Assembly (NCBI GenBank): GCA_938743325.2
Contig: OW568861.1
Span: forward strand, 558,001 to 622,000
Direction: 5' to 3'
DNA length: 64,000 nucleotides
Origin: Pycnococcus provasolii
Taxonomy: Eukaryota > Chlorophyta > Pseudoscourfieldiophyceae > Pseudoscourfieldiales > Pycnococcaceae
Shown here: positions 18,702-28,245 of the stretch, piece by piece
Position numbering within the stretch: the first letter of the stretch is position 1
How the letters are laid out: the number at the start of each line of letters is the position of its first letter
The notes under the pieces: generated by a model
Databases searched by the model: none
What the model was told of the DNA's origin: nothing
The model's input: the letters and a program-made list of their open reading frames with translations, nothing else
Position numbers and translations under genes: made by a program

Positions 18702-19988
18702 ATGTCGTCCGCCTTAACACGGAACGATGCCGGCACTTCACCACTTCACACACGTGTGTCTCTCTCGGCCCGTCTTCTTCACACCTGTCGTCGTCGTGTA
18801 GTAAGAAGCAAGAAGCCTGTGCGATGCTCCTTTCTAGCAGCTCGTCGACCCTGCTCCGCGGAACCCGCCTTCCTCGACGCAATCGTCGAACTGCCGTGCG
18901 ACACGTACCGCGCCATCGCCGCGACGGACCCCTTCACGTCATCCGTGCCGCTCATTGAAAGATTAATGCGACCGAGAAAAGCGAGGCAGCTCTGGTGGTA
19001 TGCGACCGACGAATACACGCTCGTTGACCCCAAAAGGAAGCAAATGCGCGAGCGATTCAGGTCGAACAGCGTCGCGTTCCCAAGCTCGGGTGACGTCATT
19101 CTCCGAGAATATACTCACAACGGCGCGCTCGAACTAGCCATGGGAAACGGGGGGGCTGTGCAATCCGTGCACTTTGCCAACGACGCGTTCACAGGTGCCA
19201 TCCTGTGGATGCCCTACCTCAGATCCATGCTATCCGCCGCCGGTGCTCTCACCGACCGCAAGACGCCGTGGCGCGTGCTGAACCTGGGACTCGGGTCGGG
19301 TTGCCTTGCAGGATATGTCGCGGAGAACTGCGCCGATCACGTCATCTCGGTGGAAATTGATGCCGCCGTCGTTGCAGCTGCGCAGACTGGAGGACTGCGA
19401 TGCGTTGTGATGGACAACGCCGAGGATGCGTTCGCAGCGAATGCGAGACGCGACGAAGACGACAGCAAACGAGCATGTGTTGTCGTCGCTGATGCTAATG
19501 CGGTAGTGACGGGTACAAAGTCGCCGGGCAACTTCGACGTCATCTTCTTCGACTGTTTCGATGGCAGCGGCGACGTCGCAACGCTCGCAACGGAGAGCTT
19601 CCTGCTTCAACTACTGAACGAGCGCTGGCTTGCGCCGGGCGGGTGTGTCATTTGCAACACGCCGAATGGCATGAAAGGATCTCCTGAGCGACATGCGTAC
19701 CTTGGCTTCGGGGCGGCCATGGTTCGCGCGTGCAAGGCTTCGAAATCAGACTTCACGCCGCTGACATTTGCCATTCCAATGCAGCCTCAGAATAACGTAC
19801 TTGTCGCCGCGCCGGGCAGGCCCAACGAGTGGTCGTTGTCAAGAGTGCAAGCAAATGCCGGGTCATTTGCAGACCGCTCCCTTCCGAAGGGTGCTTCTCA
19901 CGTGGACGCCGCATCGTGTGTGACTGATGCCTACGCGCTAGATGTGGACGACGTTAAGGGTGAGCTCGTGGAGAGCCTTCTCTTGTAG
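18702..19988 (+). CDS. Spermidine-synthase-like SAM-dependent enzyme, probably plastid
   Basis: The 428-residue protein has a basic, Ser/Arg-rich N-terminus of targeting type. The Rossmann-type core has 'LNLGLGSGCLAGYVAENC' (SAM-binding glycine loop), 'VISVEIDAAVVAAA' with the acidic residue that binds the ribose, and 'FDVIFFDCFDG' as motif 4. The segments 'EYTHNGALELAMGNGG' and 'PYLRSML' upstream resemble the N-terminal strands of the spermidine synthase-like family. The polyamine-binding Asp pair is not obvious, so a methyltransferase role is equally possible. I take the ATG at 18702; one at 18567 is in frame but would place the AACCCCGAA motif inside the protein. Family probable, substrate unknown. 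Confidence 0.68.
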   Translation: MSSALTRNDAGTSPLHTRVSLSARLLHTCRRRVVRSKKPVRCSFLAARRPCSAEPAFLDAIVELPCDTYRAIAATDPFTSSVPLIERLMRPRKARQLWWYATDEYTLVDPKRKQMRERFRSNSVAFPSSGDVILREYTHNGALELAMGNGGAVQSVHFANDAFTGAILWMPYLRSMLSAAGALTDRKTPWRVLNLGLGSGCLAGYVAENCADHVISVEIDAAVVAAAQTGGLRCVVMDNAEDAFAANARRDEDDSKRACVVVADANAVVTGTKSPGNFDVIFFDCFDGSGDVATLATESFLLQLLNERWLAPGGCVICNTPNGMKGSPERHAYLGFGAAMVRACKASKSDFTPLTFAIPMQPQNNVLVAAPGRPNEWSLSRVQANAGSFADRSLPKGASHVDAASCVTDAYALDVDDVKGELVESLLL

Positions 19989-20856
19989 CTTTAGTTCTAT
20001 TGTTTATTTTATCTTCGATTCGTCATGGCCGTCAGGTATGAATAGCCGCCCTACTTCCTATGGCTAGTCTATCGTAGTGGTAAAGTTTAGCAGCAAATTA
20101 ACCTGCCATAGAACATGCCGATATGCTGTATTGTGACACTCACGGCGAGATCTCTTTGTTGCCAACAAGTGCTCGGAAGATGAATTGAAAAGGAACAGGC
20201 GAGTCGTGACATCACGATGTAAACCTGGTGCAAAAAGGCCGGGGAAGATACAGTGGTAGTCACATGACTGCGAATCGCACGTGCGTCCAGGCAGCCCCCT
20301 ATGTGGGGCAACAAGATAAACTAGCCGTTGGTGGCTTGGCGGGAGCGATGGACACCAGGGGCCATCAGGCAGGCTGTCTCAATGTCTCAATCTGCATCTG
20401 CGAATGATAGACTACAGTAATGGAGGGCTGTGCTTGCCTCAAGGAGTCCCAACGAGAGGAGAGAGAGGAGTGCAAGTCCGACGTTGATGAATTCATGCGC
20501 TGAATTGCCGTTTGTTGAACCAAATCCCCTTCCTCATAGACTATGCTTCAATAGTTCAATCATGCTGCACCTGGGCACCTGGCCGGACCTCGGTCTTAAT
20601 CGCGGGAACCTGTTTCTTCCGACGATCTCTTCCGAGTTCCGACAGTCCGACGTCCGTGGCGAACGCGTGAAGAAGGAAGACCTCGCACCTGGTGCCTGGG
20701 AAGAATTCATGAGGGCGAGCTTTCTTCACCTCCCTCCCTATTATTATTACCGCCATCCAATCTACGACGAAGTTTAACAACAAAACACCGTCCTTAAACT
20801 GACAAAGTCGTTCGCAGCATTTTCTGTGGTTGGTACGTCCTCGTTGCTCGTTGCTC
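19989..20856. other. 868-bp intergenic stretch without a recognised gene
   Basis: No convincing coding exon is visible. A 75-codon minus-strand frame at 20314..20087 carries a faint transposase-like motif (LPHIGGCLDA) and then nothing supportable. Several copies of TAGACTA or its complement occur. The right end is the presumptive leader of the MurA gene. Confidence 0.5.
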
Positions 20857-22595
20857 ATGCTCGTTGGCGGCGGCCACGGCCACAACCTGCTAGCTGACAC
20901 GTCTTGTCGTGTGCAGCGATTAGTGCGGAGACATAATAGCACAACCACCAACAACAACATATGTAAGAGTAGGAGGCAAGGGAATAGAAGGAGCAGTGCG
21001 GCGTGCAGTGTGCAAGCAACGGCAACGGATGAAAGTTTGCGGAGATGGCAGGAGAGGTCAGGGCAGCACACGATCACACCAGGCACACAAACGGGACTCG
21101 AGGTAAGTTTGCAAGAATGAAAAGGACAAACCTAGTCTTTGTCTCTCAGCTCGTTGACTAACGAAAAACCCGCCACCAAAACACTATATAAACACAGATT
21201 ACTGGCGGAAGGCAGCTCTCCGGCGAGGTGGGCGTGTCCGGTGCGAAGAACTCGGCGCTCGCGCTCTTTGCTGGCGCACTCATCGCAGGAGGTCCTGTGA
21301 AGCTGCGCAACGTCCCGGTCGAGCTTAAGGATGTCATCCGCATGGCGGACGTGCTGCGTGACATAGGACTCGACGTGGAGGTGGGAGTCGACGGGCCCAA
21401 GACGGTCGTTATCGTTCCGCCGCCCAAAAGTCACCTCAACCCCGCGCCGAACGAAAAGCTCGTCAGCGCGCTTCGCGCATCCTTCTTCGTCATCGGCCCG
21501 CTCCTCGCACGGTGCGGTGAGGCGGTGGTGCCTCTGCCTGGTGGCTGCGACATTGGCGCGAGGCCGGTGGACTTGCACCTTCGTGGCCTTGCCGCGCTTG
21601 GCGCCGACGTGCGCCTCGAGGCGGGTGCCGCCGTCGCTTCTGCACCGCGAGGGCTGGTGGGCGCGCGCATTTACATGGACTACCCGTCCGTGGGAGCGAC
21701 GGAGACTCTTATTATGGCAGCGTGCGTCGCGGATGGCGAGACGGTGATAGAGAACGCCGCGCAGGAGCCAGAGGTGGTGGACCTCGCGAACCTGCTCAAC
21801 GCATGTGGTGCTCGCGTAAGAGGTGCCGGCTCGGCGCGCATCTGCGTGACGGGTGTTCCGCCATCCAAGCTCACCGGATGCGAGCACACTGTCATTCCCG
21901 ATCGCATAGAGGCTGGCACCCTCCTCGCCGCGGGGGCCATCACGCACAGCACCGTGAGCCTGTCTCCGGTGGTCCCCGGACACCTCGCGGCAGTCATCGC
22001 AAAGCTGCACGCCGTTGGGTGTCGCGTGACGTGCGCCGACTCAGGGAACCCAGCTGACCCATTCGCGATGACACCGACAAGGCTGACACTTCACCCCGCG
22101 TCACGACTTCGCGCGACGGACGTGAAGACTCTCCCGTACCCCGGCTTTCCCACGGATATGCAGGCGCAGTTCACGGCTCTTCTTACACAGTGCGAGGGTG
22201 CGAGCACAGTGCACGAGACTGTGTTCGAGAATCGCATGAAGCACGTTCGCGAGCTTCAGCGCATGGGCGCGCAGATCAAGATTCACGGCGCAGACGTGGC
22301 AACGGTGAGCGGCCACGACGCGCGCGCCGCCTCCACGGCAGACAAGGAGGATGGCGCGCCGGGCGAGCTTGTAGTTGTGAGTGGGCTCGGCCCGAACGCA
22401 CGGCAGGCGCTGCAGGGTGCGCTCGTGCGCGCAAGCGACCTTCGCGCGGGCGCCGCTTTGATTCTTGCCGCGCTTGCGGCTGAAGGCACGACGACGCTCG
22501 CTTCGATGGCCCAGGTGGACCGCGGGTACGAGTCTCTGGACTTGAAGCTGCTGAGCTTAGGCGCGGACGTGCGTCGCGTTGAGGCTGTCGAGTAG
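20857..22595 (+). CDS. murA: MurA, UDP-N-acetylglucosamine 1-carboxyvinyltransferase, plastid-targeted, two exons
   Basis: Exons 20857..21102 and 21198..22595 encode 547 residues. The 95-bp intron has donor GAG|GTAAGT and acceptor ACAG|ATT and keeps the frame. Exon 1 is a Ser/Thr/Arg/Asn-rich transit-type peptide of about 82 residues. Exon 2 begins ITGGRQLSGEVGVSGAKN, the MurA N-terminus, and holds PGGCDIGARPVDLH with C199, equivalent to the catalytic Cys115 of E. coli MurA that carries the PEP adduct and is the fosfomycin target. Both EPSP-synthase-type lobes are complete. MurA makes the first committed peptidoglycan precursor (UDP-GlcNAc-enolpyruvate). In algae it acts in the plastid peptidoglycan route. 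Exon 1's ATG is the first in its open frame. Identification firm, plastid location inferred. Confidence 0.93.
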
Positions 22596-22841
22596 TGATT
22601 TTCATTGAAATGTCGTCTGTTACTATCGTACTGATTCCATGTTTGTTTTTGTTCGATACGACCGGGTACTGTAAGTTGAGTGGGGGTTATTACCCGGTAG
22701 TAAACTTAGAACGGGGGTTTTGTTTTTCCCTCCCCTGGCACCTGGTCCCCCCCCTCCAGTCCCCCCTCCTCCTTTGGTTTTCGTTTCGTCCCCTTACGTC
22801 ATTGTCACTACCCGGCACAAACTCTCTGTTGTTAAGTGGCG

Positions 22842-23165
22842 ATGTCTGATGCGTCCTCCTCTGGGGTTAATGGCTCTCCCGGGGTTCGTGGTGTTTCGAA
22901 GCGCGCGGAGTCGGGTCTTCGCTACATGATGGTGGAGGAGGCGCGTCGTCGCTGTGCGTCGATGTTCGAGGCGTACGCATCGTGCACGTCCACGACGTTC
23001 TTTCTGGCGGTTCCTTGGAGTTGCCGCGGTGACTTGGACGCTTTGAATGCGTGTTTGCACCGCTACACGACGGACGCTGTGCTAGATGAGTACAAGCGGC
23101 GTTGGATCGCGGCGGGTGCGCCGAGCGACTTCAAAGAAGCCTTGAAGAAGGTGGCATCATCTTGA
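22842..23165 (+). CDS. CMC1-like twin CX9C mitochondrial assembly protein
   Basis: The 107-residue protein has C-ASMFEAYAS-C and C-RGDLDALNA-C, two exact C-x9-C pairs separated by a segment containing VPW. This is the CHCH arrangement of the CMC1/CMC2 group, intermembrane-space proteins that help assemble cytochrome c oxidase (CMC1 acts with COX1). 'RYMMVEEARRRC' before the first Cys is typical of the family. The ATG at 22842 is the first; the frame extends further only through a GTG. A TC-rich leader precedes it. It is the second CX9C protein in the window, after NDUFS5. Family firm, exact member likely but not certain. Confidence 0.82.
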   Translation: MSDASSSGVNGSPGVRGVSKRAESGLRYMMVEEARRRCASMFEAYASCTSTTFFLAVPWSCRGDLDALNACLHRYTTDAVLDEYKRRWIAAGAPSDFKEALKKVASS

Positions 23166-23399
23166 TGACATACACACCAAGCACCGTGTAATTTAATTTG
23201 GAAAACCCCAACCAACTACTTCTTACCTTGGATAGAATTCTGAAACCCCCATTCTTCAGAATTCGGGTGACGTATTCCGTATTCGTTTATTATCCACTGG
23301 AGTTTTCGGTTAAGTTCGCTCCTCCCCACACGTCCCATCCCACGTCAAAAGTCTGCATCCGGAAATCTTGCGCAAAAGGTAACCACAGTAGTTGTACAT

Positions 23400-25430
23400 A
23401 TGGCGGCGCGGTCTTTCTCTCCGTCGCCGTCACCGTCGCAGTCGCAGTCGCAGCCGTGTGCTCGGGGTGTCTCTGTTCCTACTTATCTTGCATCTCGTCC
23501 TCGTGTTTCTTCTCGTGGTCCTTGTGGTGTCTTTAAAGCTCGTTCTTCTCGTGTCGTCGTCTCAGCTGCAGCCTCTGCGTCACGTGGCTCAGCAGCACGA
23601 CGGAAAGGGGATTTGTCATCACAACACACCTCTCGTGGTGGTGGTGGTGGTGGTGGTGTCAGTGTTCGTTCTGCTTCCTCGCTGTTGACCTCTCGTTTCC
23701 ATCAGAGAAGGTTACAGTGCACGCACATATGCAAATGCAAGAATCCAAAATCCGACAGGGACAACGATGACAACAATGCGACCACGTCGACAACAAATGA
23801 CGAACAAACGGACGACGACCCGCTCACGACGTTCCTCCAAGCCTTGCCAACGTACGCACTCGTCGAAGGTGCCGTCGACGCGATTGCAGACGGAAACGCC
23901 GCAAGACGGGCTGTGCGCGCGCTTGCAGACCTCAGACTTGCGATTGCTGAGCTGTTCGCGCTTAGCGCACTCTCCGCGCTCGGAACAGCTGTCACGCAGA
24001 ACCAGGCACCGGACTTCTACGAAATGAAGTACCCGTCGTATCAACTGCTGATGCCCACGTTCCTGCCCGAGGAGACGCGACAGTCCGCCGCAGACGCACT
24101 TGACGCCGTGCTGCCGTCGCCGGGAGGCGTCGCCGTGCTGCTGGGCTTCGACCACATGTTCATCAGCCCCGTGTTTCTTGCTTGCGGAGTAGGACTCGCC
24201 GCCAGCCTCGCAGCGTGCACGTACACGAGACAGATTCCCATGGTGAAGGTGGCACGCAGGTGGAGGTACATCACGTCGTCCGCGCGTTTTGCAAGCCTCG
24301 ACGCGAGCAGCCGCATGCAAGCACCGGAGGCGCACGGACGTGCGAGGAGTATCGCAAAGGAGCTCGCAACACGCGGATATCGCGTCTTTTTCGACGCGGC
24401 CAGTGCAGGTGACGAGGCAAAGGCGTACGCCTTCAAGGGACTGAGCGGACGACTTGGGCCCATCGGCGTGCACGCGAGCTTACTGCTCATCCTCTTTGGC
24501 GCAAGCTACGGTGCGCTCGCATCGTGGAAGGGCAACGTGTTTCTCCCTGGAGGAACGGATGTCATGGTGTCGGAGGTGATGCGTCCCGCAGGCGTACTGT
24601 CCACGTCGTTCCCCGCACTCGACAGCCGCCTTCGCGTCGACGACTTTCGCATCGCGTATACGCCAGATGGCAAGGTGGACCAGTTTTACGCAGACGTCGC
24701 GCTCGACATGCCGGGATCGGAAGCCCCGGAGCCAGCGACGACAATTTCTGTGAATGCGCCGCTTCGAGGACGCGGCTTGACGGTTTACCAAGGAGAGTGG
24801 AAGGTGGCTGCGGTGCGCGTGCAGGCACGTCCCGTCACGCCCCCGCTCAACGAGGAGACTGGTGTGCAGCCTGCACCCGCCGCATGGCGCGAAATCGCCC
24901 TTCCCATGGCTCCTCTGCGTTCCGGAGGCGGTGCGGCGGGAGGGGAAAGGTACGGCGCGTTTGTACCACTTGACGACGACGACGTCGGTGCATCCGCCGC
25001 AGCACGCCGCGGTGGCGCTCTGTATGGCGCAAGCCTCGTCGCACGTGACTTGCAGCAGGTTGCCATCTACGGCCCCGATGGCAACTTCGTCGGCGTGCGC
25101 CGACCTGGATCGAACAAGCCAATTGTCGTGGGTGGCACGGAGATCATCGTCGACGAGCTGAGAGGTGCCGCGGGCTTAGACCTGAAGGTGGATCCTGGCG
25201 TGCCCTACGTATACGCGGGATTTGCCGGTCTACTCGTCACGGTGTTCGTTTCCTACGTGAGCCATTCCCAAATCTGGCTTTGGCAGGATGGCGACGAGCT
25301 GTTCGTGGGTGGCACGTCGAATCGCGCGAAGCTTGCGCTTCTGAAGGAGCTCGAGGAGGTTCTCGCATTAACGAATGCCGCCGGCGTCACTGCGAAGGAG
25401 ACGGCTACCACCACCACGGTGATGAAGTAA
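23400..25430 (+). CDS. CCS1/ResB plastid cytochrome c biogenesis protein
   Basis: The 676-residue protein starts with a long Ser/Arg-rich plastid targeting region (about residues 1-110). It then has the ResB layout: a membrane helix near residues 175-200 (LRLAIAELFALSALSALG), a second near 255-280, a third containing GPIGVHASLLLILFGASYG near residue 350 with the conserved His of the haem-handling helix, a large lumenal domain, and a last helix 'VYAGFAGLLVTVFVSYVSHSQIW' followed by the stromal tail 'LWQDGDELFVGGTSNRAKL'. CCS1 works with CcsA in System II to attach haem to apocytochromes f and c6 in the thylakoid lumen. The membrane segments and both ends fit the family. Identification firm. 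Confidence 0.9.
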   Translation: MAARSFSPSPSPSQSQSQPCARGVSVPTYLASRPRVSSRGPCGVFKARSSRVVVSAAASASRGSAARRKGDLSSQHTSRGGGGGGGVSVRSASSLLTSRFHQRRLQCTHICKCKNPKSDRDNDDNNATTSTTNDEQTDDDPLTTFLQALPTYALVEGAVDAIADGNAARRAVRALADLRLAIAELFALSALSALGTAVTQNQAPDFYEMKYPSYQLLMPTFLPEETRQSAADALDAVLPSPGGVAVLLGFDHMFISPVFLACGVGLAASLAACTYTRQIPMVKVARRWRYITSSARFASLDASSRMQAPEAHGRARSIAKELATRGYRVFFDAASAGDEAKAYAFKGLSGRLGPIGVHASLLLILFGASYGALASWKGNVFLPGGTDVMVSEVMRPAGVLSTSFPALDSRLRVDDFRIAYTPDGKVDQFYADVALDMPGSEAPEPATTISVNAPLRGRGLTVYQGEWKVAAVRVQARPVTPPLNEETGVQPAPAAWREIALPMAPLRSGGGAAGGERYGAFVPLDDDDVGASAAARRGGALYGASLVARDLQQVAIYGPDGNFVGVRRPGSNKPIVVGGTEIIVDELRGAAGLDLKVDPGVPYVYAGFAGLLVTVFVSYVSHSQIWLWQDGDELFVGGTSNRAKLALLKELEEVLALTNAAGVTAKETATTTTVMK

Positions 25431-25704
25431 TCATATATGTTGAGTCGTAAAATCATATTTGTTGTTACTTTCTTGTTTGAGGTAGATCGACCGTCGCGCA
25501 AAGAGCGTTTGATTCATCGTTCGTTTATTCCTCGCAACTCATTCCTGCTATGTATATTTAGATCATCTCCTCTACAGTCTACCCTTCATCCTGTACAACC
25601 GATGTCATCACCCACCCATCCATCCACTCACCTCTCCTCTCCTCTCCTCCACACAACCGCCAATCCATCCTCATCATCTTAAGTACTACTAAGGCAAATC
25701 ACGA

Positions 25705-27651
25705 TCAAAGCGCAGCGGCGATATCGTCGCGAGCCTTGTTCAGAAGCTCGAGGCGGCGTGCGCAAGCGTCGCGGCGGCGTGCCACACTCTCATCCTCCTC
25801 TAGAAGTCGAGCGAGGTAGTCTTTCTCCTTGTTCGAGTGAATGCTGCTGACACTATCAACAGCGGCGGACGCCACCTTCGTGGTGAGTGCCTCAAGAAGA
25901 GATCCGCGCGAAGCTTGCACCTGGCAATACACGCACGCCTTGGGCACCGTCTGCCTCATTTGCATGACCACACTCTTCACGTACGCACTGCAGTGAGCGC
26001 CAATGCGGCGAAGGTGTTTTTCTTCAAAATCGGACGAAATGCCCGCCGCCGTGGATGAGGACTGCGCAGCTTCCCCTGCGGGCGCCGCCGCAGCTGCGGG
26101 AGCCCCGCCTGCCGCTGCCTCGGTCGCCTCGAGGTTGCGAAAGAACTCCGCCGTGAGGTAGCTCTTCTCCATCTCGACCATCGTCACGACCATAGCCTTC
26201 GCCTCCTCCTTAAGCTTGTCGAGCGTCTTGAGACTGGCGCTGAGCACCTCCGTCTTGAGCACGCGAAAGCTGTTGAGCATTGGCACGTTCTCCCCGACGA
26301 CGCGCTGCACCATCCCGCAAAGCAGCTGGTGGATGTCGTCGACGCATCGCTCGCACGGCGCGCGGAGAAGGCCAAGACCCTGTTCAATTAGCCGGCGATA
26401 TCCCATCTCTGGTGCAATTAGGTGTGGCTGGTATCCATCCGCCTCGTTAATCGTCGTGGCGACATTCGCAAGGCTGAATATGCCCTTGAAGTTCTGCTTG
26501 TGAATGCTATCCTTCAGACCGCTCTCGAACACGCCAAGGATGCTCTCGCCGCCGTTCTTGCCGCGATCGAGCAGTGTCTCGTACGCACGATCGAACTCGC
26601 GGCACAGCGTGAGCACCATGTGCAACATCTCCCCGCGACTTGCCATTGCCGGTCCACCGAGCGAACGCAGCTCCGCCTGCAGAGCTTGGATGCCCTCTAG
26701 CACGAAGTTCTGGATGTGCGGGATCTGGTCGCGAATGGTCTTTTCCAAAAACGTGCTGAGCTTCTTCGACAGCGCCGGCGTGCCGACGTTGTGCAGTCCT
26801 CGGTACGCAGGATGCGACGTGAAGAATTCCATCTCAGCGCGGCGCGCGGAGGCGAGGTTCTTCTTGCCGTCGATGTCCGCCTGCGACCTGTTGACGATCC
26901 CAATCCATCCATGCTTGAGCGTCGCGTTGCGATTCGTTAGGATGAGGTGTGCGTCGGTGCCACGATCCATGATGTCCAGCTTCGTCAGCACGCCAATCGT
27001 CCTTTCGCCGGCAGGATCCACCTCCTTCGCGAGCCTGAGCGCATCGCTCGTCGCGGCGTCCGCGTTGGCGGGCGTAACAGCGAGTATGATTGCATTCTTG
27101 CCCTGAATGAATTGACGCGCCATGTTCTCGATGTCGCGCACGATGCTCGCGGGCTGTCCCTCAACCGCCACCTTCGTCAGTCCAGGCAGGTCAACGAGCG
27201 TGAGGTTCGGCACCGAGGGACTGCGGATGGTGAGGTTGATTGGATCCGAACTGATGCTGTACTTTCCGAGACTGCGATGCGTCTCCGCGTCAATCTCCCT
27301 GCGTATCTGCTCGTAGTCGTGGAATTTCTGATTTTTTTTGTGGAGAAACGTTCCATACTCCTCCTCCGCGCTGGTCGTCTGAATGAGCTGCAGCAGCAGC
27401 GGGCGTCGCGTGACGATTCCAGAGCCACGCGGCAGAAAGTCGTGCCCCACCACCGCCTCAAGCACGGAGCTCTTTCCCGAGCTCTGCCCACCAACGACGA
27501 CGATACTTGGCAGCGCCTCCCACAGGCTTGGGAGATCCACACCACCACCAGCACCGTCCGCACTGTCGCCACTCCCCGTGTCGCCGAGCAGCGTGCATGA
27601 CGCCTGCAGCTTGTTGACTAATTTCAGAAGGCCCGTCTCGCCGAGCGACAT
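25705..27651 (-). CDS. Dynamin-related GTPase, DRP1-type
   Basis: The 648-residue protein has the dynamin GTPase domain at the N-terminus (P-loop GGQSSGKS at residues 54-61, DLPGLT switch II motif and TKLD guanine-specificity motif), a middle stalk region containing 'DGYQPHLIAPEMGYRRLI', and a C-terminal GED ending in 'EEDESVARRRDACARRLELL'. There is no PH domain, which places it with plant DRP1 phragmoplastin-type or DNM1-like proteins (endocytosis, cell plate or organelle fission). An Ala/Gly-rich insert lies before the GED. It is in tandem with, and on the same strand as, the GTPase-less dynamin-like gene at 28246..30345. Identification firm, cellular role open. Confidence 0.9.
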   Translation of the reverse strand: MSLGETGLLKLVNKLQASCTLLGDTGSGDSADGAGGGVDLPSLWEALPSIVVVGGQSSGKSSVLEAVVGHDFLPRGSGIVTRRPLLLQLIQTTSAEEEYGTFLHKKNQKFHDYEQIRREIDAETHRSLGKYSISSDPINLTIRSPSVPNLTLVDLPGLTKVAVEGQPASIVRDIENMARQFIQGKNAIILAVTPANADAATSDALRLAKEVDPAGERTIGVLTKLDIMDRGTDAHLILTNRNATLKHGWIGIVNRSQADIDGKKNLASARRAEMEFFTSHPAYRGLHNVGTPALSKKLSTFLEKTIRDQIPHIQNFVLEGIQALQAELRSLGGPAMASRGEMLHMVLTLCREFDRAYETLLDRGKNGGESILGVFESGLKDSIHKQNFKGIFSLANVATTINEADGYQPHLIAPEMGYRRLIEQGLGLLRAPCERCVDDIHQLLCGMVQRVVGENVPMLNSFRVLKTEVLSASLKTLDKLKEEAKAMVVTMVEMEKSYLTAEFFRNLEATEAAAGGAPAAAAAPAGEAAQSSSTAAGISSDFEEKHLRRIGAHCSAYVKSVVMQMRQTVPKACVYCQVQASRGSLLEALTTKVASAAVDSVSSIHSNKEKDYLARLLEEDESVARRRDACARRLELLNKARDDIAAAL

Positions 27652-28245
27652 TATTATTTTTTGTGTAGCAAGTGCTTCTCTACGCGGTGAGGAGGAAAGT
27701 GCGAGTGAGTGAGCGTGGGAGGGCGAGTGGAACAGGTGGAACCTACCTTGGACAATTTCCTGTTTGGGGGTTTGGATGGATCTGAGTTCGAAGCGGTTTT
27801 CGCGCGTCTTCGGTTCCGGAATAGACTCGTTCGAACCATCTTCCGGAGTGTCTTCTGCATGGCGTCCACGCTGCTATTTGCTGTTTGCTTGAATAGTGGT
27901 TGTGTAGTACATAGTAAAGTAACGAGTGAGTGTTGTTATTGCTCCATCCAATAATAGAATATCTGAGTACTATGCGCTTAGTTGGTGTGTGTTGTCGTTG
28001 TGGTGGTGGACGATTCCTTTCGACCGAACACGAGGTATCGATCGACAAATTTCCTCGTCGGTTAATGATTGATTGATTGACAGACCCGAGAAGAAGAAAG
28101 TGTTTCTTTTTTTTTACCACAGATGTTGTCGTCGTCGTTGTCCCACCCACAACAAGTATCGTTGACGATTTCTTTGTCTTTCGTGATCGTCGCAACTCGC
28201 AACACAATTATCACTGGCTCATCGTTGTCCACCATCACAAGTCAC
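27652..28245. other. 594-bp spacer between the two dynamin genes
   Basis: Nothing gene-like is visible. It holds the presumptive promoter of the DRP1-type gene and the downstream region of the dynamin-like gene. No AACCCCGAA motif or G-rich array is present here. Confidence 0.5.

Noticed and set aside
20087-20314. Possible PIF/Harbinger-type transposase remnant on the minus strand (LPHIGGCLDARAI)
   Set aside because: Only a short motif resembles 'fP.vvGaiDGthi'. No further conserved Asp/Glu positions or terminal repeats were seen, so the match may be chance.
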